Assembly (NCBI GenBank): GCA_904501775.1
Contig: CAJGCJ010000095.1
Location: 1 to 7,637, forward strand
Length of the DNA stretch: 7,637 nt
From: an uncultured Bacteroidaceae bacterium
Lineage (GTDB): Bacteria > Bacteroidota > Bacteroidia > Bacteroidales > Bacteroidaceae
Reading direction: 5' to 3'
The position numbers were made by a program, and so were the translations under genes. A model generated the notes under the pieces. That model ran no database searches and was not told the DNA's origin. It was given only the letters and a program-made list of their open reading frames with translations. This document shows positions 1 to 6,596 of this stretch, piece by piece; position 1 is the first letter of the stretch; every line of letters starts with the position of its first letter.

Positions 1-286
1 ATTCGGCTTGGGTTTGAAAGTGTTCTTACCTTTTTTATTATAAAATAGGTTGTTGTTTTACAAATTTTGGCAGGGTGGCATTTTGGGTAAATTGCTCGCT
101 CCGCACCTTCTCCAATATTTATAATATTTGGATATAGCCAATCCGCGGTCTTTGTCTGCAGAATTCTTTAATCCATAATATATCCCCGATATCTATTCAA
201 ACCGTCTTATGATGTTGAATAAATACCGGGGAGTATTATTTGTCTAAATCGATTTTTTTGGAGGTGTGTCTTTAACAGACTCCCTG
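1..286. other. Intergenic region downstream of the operon, no convincing gene
   Basis: This stretch follows the stop codon of the minus-strand helicase gene and runs to the window edge. I see no open frame with a recognisable protein motif, no tRNA-like cloverleaf and no repeat array. It is A/T-rich except for a G/C-richer block at about 66-110. It holds an imperfect palindrome at 112-131 (CCAATATTTATAATATTTGG) and a strong inverted repeat at 183-232, listed separately. A perfect 10-bp palindrome AAATCGATTT lies at 246-255. The next gene on the left is outside the window, so its direction is unknown. Confidence 0.6.
183..232 (-). terminator. 18-bp inverted repeat, possible operon terminator or 3' stabilising hairpin
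   Basis: Positions 183-200 pair with 215-232 around a 14-nt loop (201-214). The outer part is the G/C-rich TCCCCG/CGGGGA. In plus-strand RNA the stem has two A-C mismatches (189/226 and 193/222). In minus-strand RNA both become G-U wobbles, giving 18 uninterrupted pairs. The structure therefore suits a transcript of the minus strand, which is the direction of the lon-tgt-permease-helicase operon ending at 287. On that strand the stem is followed by an A/U-rich run (TATATTATGG), not a clean U-tract, so classical intrinsic termination is only one option. A 3'-end protecting hairpin or a processing site would fit equally well. Confidence 0.5.
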
Positions 287-1681
287 CTATTCAGATTTCT
301 CACTGCTTTTTACACGACGTCTGTGGTAGTGGCGTCTTTTGTTGTTTGAGGGCTTTTTCTCGGTTGAGAGTGATTCGGCTGGTGATATTACAGCTACATT
401 CTCTGTTTTCTTCTCTTGTTTCTTGGCGTTATGTCTGTTGTGCTGTTTCTCGCCATTTCCTCTTTGACCCTTTCTCTCGCCGTTGCGCCTGTGTCCTCTT
501 CTCCTGTTCTTGTTATCTCTCTTTTCTGCAGGCGAATATTCGGGAGCCTCGCCCAAGTGTTGTGCAACGGGCAGTTTTTCTATATCCTGTTCTATAAAGT
601 CCTCAATACGCTTGAAGTAGCTCTGGTCCTCTTGCGATACAATTGTTATGGCACGTCCTTCGGTTCCTGCTCGTGCTGTACGTCCTACACGGTGTATGTA
701 GTCGTCGCAGTCGCGTGGAACATCGTAGTTTATGACAAGGCGTATGTCGTCAATGTCAATTCCTCGGGCAAGTATGTCGGTGGCAACAAGTATGTCTATC
801 TGTCGGCTTTTGAAGCGGTACATTATCTCGTCGCGTTCACTTTGGCTAAGGTTGCTGTGCATCTCGCCAACATTGTATCCACATCTTTTCAAGGCCATTG
901 AGATGTCCTTTACTTTATTCTTGCGCGACGTGAATATTATTACTCGCTCGGGTTTTTCGTCAACGAACAGTTCCTTTATTATGCCTATCTTTTGTGGCTC
1001 GTAGCAGATATAAGCCTGTTGCTTTATCCCGTCGGCAGGCTTTGCAAGTGAAAGAGTTATGTGTACGGGATTTGTCAGAATGTTGTTTGCCAAGCGGCGT
1101 ATCTCCTGTGGCATTGTTGCCGAGAAGAGCATGGTCTGTCTTTCGGCAGGCAGTTGCTTGGCAATGGTCATTATGTCGTTGTAGAATCCCATGTCGAGCA
1201 TGCGGTCGGCTTCGTCGAGTATAAAGAACGATACTCTTGAGAGGTCTATATTCCCTAAGTTTATGTGGCTTATCAATCTGCCCGGTGTGGCAACTATGAT
1301 GTCGGCGCCTCGCGACATTCCCCTTAGTTCCTGTTCGTATCTTTGTCCATCGTTTCCGCCATATACGGCTACGCTCGATACGCTCATGAAATATGTGAAT
1401 CCTTCGAGTTGGCGGTCAATCTGTTGTGCCAGCTCGCGTGTCGGTGCCATTATTATACAGTTGATTGCATCTTCGGGATATTTGCCGCTGCATAGCTTGT
1501 TAAGTACGGGCAGCAGATAGGCTGCAGTCTTGCCTGTGCCTGTTTGTGCCACTCCTATAAGGTCGTGTCCGTCGAGCAGTGGCTGTATGGTCTGTTCCTG
1601 TATTGGGGTGCATGTCTCGAAACGCATCGCGTCGAGTGCGTCAAGAATCTCGTCCTCAAAATCGAAATCGGTAAAGTACAT
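287..1681 (-). CDS. DEAD-box ATP-dependent RNA helicase, RhlE-like
   Basis: This is a cytoplasmic ATP-driven RNA-unwinding or RNP-remodelling enzyme; family members act in ribosome assembly, RNA decay and cold adaptation, but the exact target cannot be read here. The motifs are complete and in order: Q motif (TPIQ, residues 25-28), motif I AQTGTGKT (45-52), Ia PTRELA (80-85), Ib TPGR (132-135), II DEAD (156-159), III SAT (187-189), IV around 247-252, V ATDILARGIDI (300-310) and VI HRVGRTARAG (330-339). The two RecA-like domains end near residue 370. From about 381 to 464 follows a disordered-looking tail rich in Arg, Lys, Asn and His, a usual kind of extra RNA-binding region. The ATG at 1681 starts only a few residues before the Q-motif region, as expected for RhlE-type proteins. 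It is the last gene of the operon, 18 nt after the permease stop, with no Shine-Dalgarno. The stop is TAG. The subfamily call rests on overall resemblance. Confidence 0.95.
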   Translation of the reverse strand: MYFTDFDFEDEILDALDAMRFETCTPIQEQTIQPLLDGHDLIGVAQTGTGKTAAYLLPVLNKLCSGKYPEDAINCIIMAPTRELAQQIDRQLEGFTYFMSVSSVAVYGGNDGQRYEQELRGMSRGADIIVATPGRLISHINLGNIDLSRVSFFILDEADRMLDMGFYNDIMTIAKQLPAERQTMLFSATMPQEIRRLANNILTNPVHITLSLAKPADGIKQQAYICYEPQKIGIIKELFVDEKPERVIIFTSRKNKVKDISMALKRCGYNVGEMHSNLSQSERDEIMYRFKSRQIDILVATDILARGIDIDDIRLVINYDVPRDCDDYIHRVGRTARAGTEGRAITIVSQEDQSYFKRIEDFIEQDIEKLPVAQHLGEAPEYSPAEKRDNKNRRRGHRRNGERKGQRGNGEKQHNRHNAKKQEKKTENVAVISPAESLSTEKKPSNNKRRHYHRRRVKSSEKSE

Positions 1682-1699
1682 TGTGTCTGTTGCTGTCTT

Positions 1700-2803
1700 T
1701 TATTTAGGAGCTCGTGTGTATAGATATGCGGCTATTATGCTGTATAGTATATTGGGCAACCAAACAGCCAGATATACGGGCATCTGTTGGGCAAAAGCCG
1801 ATGAAATAGCCTGAAACAATATGTATGAGAAACTCAAGCCGAGACCTATTCCCAGTGAGAGTCCCATTCCGCCCTTTGTCTTTTTAGATGACAATGATGC
1901 GCCTATTATAGTTAGGATAAAAGCTGCAAATGACATGGCTATGCGCTTGTGATACTCTATCTCAAACGGCTTGATGTTTGCAACTCCTCGTGCTTTCTGC
2001 TTGTCTATGTATTCGCTAAGCTGAGGACTTGTCATTGTCTCCTGTTGTCCGTCAGATATCAGAAAATCGCCGGGCTCAATCTTTATTATCGTATCAAGTG
2101 GTACGCGCACTTCGGAACGTATCACCTCTTTGTCATTGGCAAGTTCGCGTATGGTCCAGTTTTTTGCGGTCCATTTATGCTTCTCTGTCGCACTGTACGA
2201 GATGGTGCGCGCTGTCATATGTGATACAAGTTTCTTGTCCTCAAACTTATCGAGTGAGAAACGGTAGCCTGTACGCGAGCGGCTGTCGTAGCGTTCGAAA
2301 TAGGCAACGGTGTTTTCGTCAACCTGCAACTGTATGTTGCGTGCTGTCTCCGTCACATCGCGTCTTTTGTGTTTTACCTCAAACTCTATGCGCGTTTTGT
2401 TTCCTATAGGTATTATATATGCACTCAGTGTATATGTCATTACAGCAATGATGGCTGCTGAAATCATATAGGGGCGTAGCATACGTTTGAAACTTACTCC
2501 GGCAGCAAACATGGCTATCACTTCGGATGTCTCGGCAAGCTTCGATGTGAAGTATATTACTGCAATGAATACGAACAGTGCGCTGAACGTGTTTGCATAG
2601 TAGGGTATAAGGTTCAGATAATAGTCGAATATTATCGCTTTCATGGGTGCATTCGATGTGGTGAACTTGTCGAGGTTTTCGTTGTAGTCGAATACCACAA
2701 TTATGGCAATAATAAGTGCTATTGCAAAAAAGTATGTTCCAAGGAACTTTCCTATGATGTATCGGTCGAGCCTTTTTAATTTAATCTCTTCGAGCCACTT
2801 CAT
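1700..2803 (-). CDS. lptG: LptF/LptG-family lipopolysaccharide export permease
   Basis: This is an inner-membrane permease subunit of the Lpt machine, which extracts lipopolysaccharide from the inner membrane and passes it to the periplasmic bridge, powered by the LptB ATPase. The 367-residue protein has the family layout. A short basic N-terminus with LDRYI (residues 12-16) precedes TM1 (about 18-38). TM2 lies near 64-85 and TM3 near 110-133. A soluble region of about 135-280 matches the periplasmic jellyroll domain in size and position, and three further TM segments follow (about 286-305, 312-334, 341-363). The coupling segment ETSEVIAMFAAGVSF (91-105) and the later Glu/Arg/Gly-Ala segment around 281-302 fit the family. 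LDRYI and the overall length favour LptG over LptF, but the two are paralogous and the symbol is a best guess. No LptB or partner permease is in the window. ATG start 10 nt after the tgt stop, without Shine-Dalgarno; co-transcribed. Confidence 0.88.
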   Translation of the reverse strand: MKWLEEIKLKRLDRYIIGKFLGTYFFAIALIIAIIVVFDYNENLDKFTTSNAPMKAIIFDYYLNLIPYYANTFSALFVFIAVIYFTSKLAETSEVIAMFAAGVSFKRMLRPYMISAAIIAVMTYTLSAYIIPIGNKTRIEFEVKHKRRDVTETARNIQLQVDENTVAYFERYDSRSRTGYRFSLDKFEDKKLVSHMTARTISYSATEKHKWTAKNWTIRELANDKEVIRSEVRVPLDTIIKIEPGDFLISDGQQETMTSPQLSEYIDKQKARGVANIKPFEIEYHKRIAMSFAAFILTIIGASLSSKKTKGGMGLSLGIGLGLSFSYILFQAISSAFAQQMPVYLAVWLPNILYSIIAAYLYTRAPK

Positions 2804-2813
2804 GTTTCTGTTT

Positions 2814-3944
2814 TTATAGTCGTCGTGTTACTTCTTCAAGCATGTTTCTCTTCCATGCCGCATAGTCATCTGCAAGGATGTGCTTGCGTGCCTCACCTGT
2901 AAGCCATACGTAGAATGCAAGGTTGTGTAGTGATGCTATTTGCATTGCCAGCAGCTCCTGCGACACAAAGAGATGGCGCAGATAGGCTTTGCTATACTGG
3001 CGGTCGACGTATGATGCACCGTCTTCTTCGATGGGCGAGTAGTCATATTTCCATTTCTCATTACGCATGTTCATTATACCATGCTTTGTGAACAGCATGG
3101 CATTACGGCCGTTGCGTGTGGGCATAACGCAGTCGAACATATCCACTCCGCGTTCTATTGCTTCAAGTATGTTTGCAGGTGTACCCACTCCCATTAGGTA
3201 GCGTGGCTTGTCAGTAGGCAGTATCTCATTTACCACCTCAATCATTTCGTACATCTTCTCGGCGGGTTCGCCAACGGCAAGTCCGCCGATTGCATTGCCG
3301 GCACACTCCTTCGATGCTATATATTCTGCCGACTGTCTGCGCAGTTCCGGATATACACATCCTTGTACAATGGGGAAGAGTGCCTGCTCGTAGCCATACT
3401 TTGGTTCGGTCTTTGCAAGATGCGCGATGCAGCGGTCGAGCCAGCGGTGTGTAAGCTCCATCGATTTCTTGGCATAGTTATAATCAGATGTTCCGGGAGG
3501 ACATTCGTCGAATGCCATCATTATGTCGGCGCCTATAGTGCGTTCTATCTCCATTACCCGCTCAGGCGAGAAGAAATGCTTTGAACCGTCAATATGTGAA
3601 CGGAATTCAACTCCCTCTTCGCTCATCTTGCGTATATCCTTTAGTGAGAATACCTGAAAACCTCCGCTGTCGGTAAGTATCGGGCGGTTCCAACTGTTGA
3701 ATTTGTGCAGTCCTCCGGCTCCTTCCAGAACTTCGAGTCCGGGACGCAGGTACAGATGATAGGTGTTTCCGAGTATTATCTGTGCCTTTATGTCGCTTTC
3801 AAGTTCCGGTATCTGCACAGCTTTCACCGAGCCTACAGTGCCTACAGGCATGAATATTGGTGTCTCTATTTTTCCATGCGCTGTGTGCAATATTCCTGCT
3901 CTGGCTTTGCTTTGGCTGTCGGTATGTAGTAGGTCGAATTTCAC
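2814..3944 (-). CDS. tgt: tRNA-guanine transglycosylase (queuine tRNA-ribosyltransferase)
   Basis: Tgt exchanges guanine at wobble position 34 of Asp, Asn, His and Tyr tRNAs for the queuosine precursor preQ1, in the cytoplasm. The 376-residue protein aligns along its whole length. The general-base Asp92 sits in TDSGGFQVFS, Asp146-Glu147-Cys148 in the substrate pocket, and Gly-Gly-Leu-Ala-Val-Gly-Glu at 220-226. Asp271 in FDCVMPTR is the expected nucleophile. Cys148 and Val224 match the bacterial, preQ1-selective form rather than the eukaryotic queuine form. Oddly, the zinc site (Cys-x-Cys-x2-Cys plus His 26 residues later in the Zymomonas enzyme) reads Gly309, Ser311, Asp314 and His340, so three of four ligands are gone while the rest is intact. 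The start is GTG at 3944. No ATG lies in frame between it and the upstream Lon stop, and MKFD matches the usual family N-terminus. It lies 13 nt after lon and 10 nt before the permease gene. Confidence 0.96.
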   Translation of the reverse strand: MKFDLLHTDSQSKARAGILHTAHGKIETPIFMPVGTVGSVKAVQIPELESDIKAQIILGNTYHLYLRPGLEVLEGAGGLHKFNSWNRPILTDSGGFQVFSLKDIRKMSEEGVEFRSHIDGSKHFFSPERVMEIERTIGADIMMAFDECPPGTSDYNYAKKSMELTHRWLDRCIAHLAKTEPKYGYEQALFPIVQGCVYPELRRQSAEYIASKECAGNAIGGLAVGEPAEKMYEMIEVVNEILPTDKPRYLMGVGTPANILEAIERGVDMFDCVMPTRNGRNAMLFTKHGIMNMRNEKWKYDYSPIEEDGASYVDRQYSKAYLRHLFVSQELLAMQIASLHNLAFYVWLTGEARKHILADDYAAWKRNMLEEVTRRL

Positions 3945-3957
3945 AAGTGTATAGGTT

Positions 3958-6375
3958 TTATTGTATGTTAAGTGCGTTCTTTATCTTCTCATCAAGCAAG
4001 GCTATATCCAGTACCTCCTTGATATCCTTTACATAGTGGAATGTGAGTCCCTCGAGATACATCTGGGGAATGACCTCGATGTTACGGCGATTCTCGTGGC
4101 ATAGTATAATCTCTTTTATTCCTGCGCGTTTGGCTGCAAGAATCTTCTCCTTGATGCCTCCAACAGGTAATACTTTGCCTCGTAGCGTAATTTCGCCGGT
4201 CATTGCAATGTTGGGCTTCACCTTACGTTGTGTAAATGCCGATGCAAGTGCCGTTGTCATGGTTATACCGGCCGAAGGACCATCCTTGGGTATTGCACCT
4301 TCGGGTACATGCAGGTGTACGTTCCAGTTTGTAAATGCCTCGTGTGGTATTTTCAGATAATCGGCGTGAGCCTTGATATATTCGAATGCCAGCATTGCCG
4401 ACTCCTTCATTACATCGCCCAAGTTTCCTGTGAGGGTTATGCCTTTTCCTTCTCCTCGGCTAAGGCTTGTCTCAATGAACAGGATTTCGCCACCAACGGC
4501 TGTCCATGCAAGGCCTGTCACTACGCCGGCATAGTCGTTTCCCTGATATTTGTCGCGTGAGAACTCCTGAGGACCTAAAAGTTCCTTCAAGTCTTCGGGT
4601 TTAATGGTTGTTGTCTTGAATTCGCCGTTTATAGCCTTCTGACAAGCTAATCGGCGGAATATCTTTCCAATCTTCTTCTCAAGTGTTCTTACTCCCGATT
4701 CGCGTGTATATTCCTCGATTATCTTCTCTATAGTGTTCTTGCGCAGTGTTATTTTCTCGCCTTCAATGCCGTTTGCCTTCATCTCTTTGCGCACAAGGTG
4801 TCGGCGGGCTATCTCAATCTTCTCTTCGGTGAGATATCCGCTGACCTCTATCAGCTCCATGCGGTCGAGCAGTGGTGCCGGTATGCTTGCAAGGTCGTTG
4901 GCTGTTGCAATGAACATCACTTTTGACAGGTCGTAGTCAATGTCAAGGAAGTTGTCATGAAATGTGGCATTCTGTTCGGGGTCCAATACTTCGAGCAGTG
5001 CCGATGACGGGTCGCCGTGGTTTGATATGCCGCCAACCTTATCAATCTCGTCAAGGATGAATACAGGGTTGTCGGTGCCGCTCTTCATGATGTTTTTTAT
5101 TATACGGCCGGGCATTGCGCCTATGTATGTGCGTCTGTGTCCGCGTATCTCCGACTCGTCGTGAACACCGCCGAGCGACATGCGTACATATTTGCGTCCG
5201 AGTGCTTCGGCTATTGACTTTCCTAATGATGTCTTTCCCACTCCCGGAGGGCCGTAAAGACATATTATGGGCGACTTCATATCTCCTCGCAGTTTTATTA
5301 CTGCAAGATGCTCAAGTATGCGCTCCTTGACCTTTTCAAGGCCGTAGTGGTCTCGGTCGAGTGTCTTCTGGGCATTTTTTATATCGAGATTGTCGTTGCT
5401 GCACTCGCCCCATGGCAGTCCTACAAATGTCTGCAGATAGTTCAGCTGTACATGGTAGTCGGGTGTCTGCGGATTGATTCGCTCGAGTTTTGATGCCTCC
5501 TTTTCGAATGTCTCGCGTGTAGCATCACTCCATTGCTTGTCTTTGGCTTTCTGCATCAGTTCATCAATGTCCTGTTTCTGTGCGCTGCCGCCTCCAAGCT
5601 CCTCTTGAATGTTCTTCATCTGTTGCTGAAGGAAGTACTCGCGCTGCTGCTGGTCAAGCTCCATGTGTGTACGCTGATGTATCTTCTGATTAAGTTTGGC
5701 GTATTCGAGTTCCTGAAATACAAGTGTAGCCAAATGATAAGTGCGGTCGACGTAATTATCCTCGCTCAGCAGGCTGTATTTTTCAGCCGCACTGCATCTG
5801 ATGTTTGCCGACATGAAGTTGGTAAAAAGAAAATCGTTGTCAGAGATATTCATGACGTTGGCTGCCTCGTTGTGCATGTCATTCAGACGGAACAGATGCA
5901 ATGAGTCGTCATACAATGATTTTAGAAGCGCCTTGAATTCGGGACTTTTCTCTTCGGGAGTGTTCTCTCCTCGCGGAGTTACTGTACCGGCAAGATAGGG
6001 GCGTCTCTGGTTTATATCGATAAGGTTTATTCTCTCTATTCCCAATAATACAACCGATGTGCTTCCGTCTGGGAGGTCCAGTACTTTTACAATTTTGGCA
6101 CTTGTACCTATTGGACGAAGGTCCTCAAGTCTGGGGTCCTCTATGTCGGGTTGCTGTTGGCAGAATACAGCTATTGTCTCTTTTGTCTCATCAACGTCGC
6201 GTATTAGTCTGAGTGAACTTTCGCGTCCTACAGATACGCTTAGCATCGAAGATGGGAAAAGAACCATGTTCCTTAAAGGAAGAATAGGGAGTATTTGCTC
6301 GCCCTCTTCATTGCTTATTTTGTATTTATCGTAGTTCCCTAATTCGGCTACAACCGAGAAACCTCTGTTATTCAT
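3958..6375 (-). CDS. lon: ATP-dependent Lon protease (LonA type)
   Basis: Lon is a cytoplasmic homo-oligomeric AAA+ serine protease that unfolds and degrades misfolded and regulatory proteins. The 805-residue protein is full length for LonA. The N-terminal substrate-binding domain starts near ILPILPLRNMVLFP (about 29-42) and runs to about 230. A helical, probably coiled-coil, segment rich in Gln/Glu spans about 225-300. The AAA+ module follows, with Walker A GPPGVGKT (375-382), Walker B VFILDEID (438-445), sensor-1 Asn493 and sensor-2 Arg563 (GVRTLE). The C-terminal protease domain holds Ser701 in KDGPSAG (697-703) and Lys744, a catalytic pair spaced 43 residues apart as in the E. coli enzyme (Ser679/Lys722). 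About 28 residues precede the conserved N-domain start. The ATG at 6375 has no Shine-Dalgarno. It is the first gene of the operon, and a Bacteroidota-type promoter lies about 56 nt upstream. Stop TAA at 3960-3958, 13 nt before tgt. Confidence 0.98.
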   Translation of the reverse strand: MNNRGFSVVAELGNYDKYKISNEEGEQILPILPLRNMVLFPSSMLSVSVGRESSLRLIRDVDETKETIAVFCQQQPDIEDPRLEDLRPIGTSAKIVKVLDLPDGSTSVVLLGIERINLIDINQRRPYLAGTVTPRGENTPEEKSPEFKALLKSLYDDSLHLFRLNDMHNEAANVMNISDNDFLFTNFMSANIRCSAAEKYSLLSEDNYVDRTYHLATLVFQELEYAKLNQKIHQRTHMELDQQQREYFLQQQMKNIQEELGGGSAQKQDIDELMQKAKDKQWSDATRETFEKEASKLERINPQTPDYHVQLNYLQTFVGLPWGECSNDNLDIKNAQKTLDRDHYGLEKVKERILEHLAVIKLRGDMKSPIICLYGPPGVGKTSLGKSIAEALGRKYVRMSLGGVHDESEIRGHRRTYIGAMPGRIIKNIMKSGTDNPVFILDEIDKVGGISNHGDPSSALLEVLDPEQNATFHDNFLDIDYDLSKVMFIATANDLASIPAPLLDRMELIEVSGYLTEEKIEIARRHLVRKEMKANGIEGEKITLRKNTIEKIIEEYTRESGVRTLEKKIGKIFRRLACQKAINGEFKTTTIKPEDLKELLGPQEFSRDKYQGNDYAGVVTGLAWTAVGGEILFIETSLSRGEGKGITLTGNLGDVMKESAMLAFEYIKAHADYLKIPHEAFTNWNVHLHVPEGAIPKDGPSAGITMTTALASAFTQRKVKPNIAMTGEITLRGKVLPVGGIKEKILAAKRAGIKEIILCHENRRNIEVIPQMYLEGLTFHYVKDIKEVLDIALLDEKIKNALNIQ

Positions 6376-6430
6376 GTTGTTATTGCTGTATATGTAATTG
6401 TTAATTGTTCTATTTAATCGCAGTTAACTA

Positions 6431-6462
6431 CAAAGGTACACATTTTTTGCCTATTGGCGTAA
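6431..6462 (-). promoter_or_regulatory. Candidate Bacteroidota-type promoter of the lon operon
   Basis: Read on the minus strand, 6438-6431 is TACCTTTG, a full match to the Bacteroidota -7 element TAnnTTTG. The -33 position is weaker: TTA at 6462-6460, where TTG is usual, 21 nt upstream. Transcription would start near 6424, leaving a leader of about 49 nt before the lon ATG at 6375. It is the only TAnnTTTG match I found on this strand of the intergenic region, so it is the likely promoter of the whole four-gene operon. The start site is inferred, not seen. Confidence 0.65.
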
Positions 6463-6538
6463 CTTTAATATAATATTTTACTTAATTTAATAATGTATAT
6501 TTCCCTTTTGCAGTTTGGTGTAAACTTTTTGTTGTCAG

Positions 6539-6572
6539 TTGCTGTTTCATGTTTTTAAAAATCGTACATTTG
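6539..6572 (+). promoter_or_regulatory. Candidate Bacteroidota-type promoter of the lipid kinase gene
   Basis: TACATTTG at 6565-6572 fully matches the -7 consensus TAnnTTTG. The nearest TTG that could act as -33 element is at 6539-6541, with a 23-nt spacer, a little longer than the usual 19-21. The expected start near 6579 gives a leader of only about 18 nt before the GTG at 6597, with no Shine-Dalgarno, consistent with this phylum. The -7 match is good and well placed; the -33 assignment is weak. Confidence 0.55.
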
Positions 6573-6596
6573 CAGTGCTGAATATATACGTGAAAA

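Larger units (their letters stand above)
6376..6596. other. Divergent promoter region between lon and the lipid kinase gene
   Basis: This 221-nt A/T-rich gap separates genes transcribed away from each other, so it should hold two promoters and no terminators. One good TAnnTTTG match is seen on each strand (listed separately). The -7 boxes are about 126 nt apart, so the two transcripts should not overlap. I see no extended inverted repeat convincing enough for a named operator and no open frame with gene-like content. Confidence 0.7.

Noticed and set aside
27..34. TACCTTTT, near-match to the TAnnTTTG promoter element on the plus strand
   Set aside because: The last base is wrong, no TTTG lies at suitable spacing, and no gene follows on the plus strand.
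251..284. Possible hairpin with a run of seven T just after the helicase stop
   Set aside because: The stem is broken by an internal bulge, and on the operon strand the run is A, not U, so it does not form a terminator for these genes.
416..901. 161-codon plus-strand open frame opposite the DEAD-box helicase gene
   Set aside because: It lies wholly antisense to a gene with every helicase motif, and its translation is a Cys/Val/Leu-rich shadow without motifs.
6449..6462. Imperfect palindrome around GCC-TATT-GGC inside the candidate lon promoter
   Set aside because: Only three contiguous base pairs match, too short to call an operator without comparative data.
6590..6592. Alternative GTG start 7 nt upstream of the chosen lipid kinase start
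   Set aside because: It is in a different reading frame and does not lead into the NPKSG motif.
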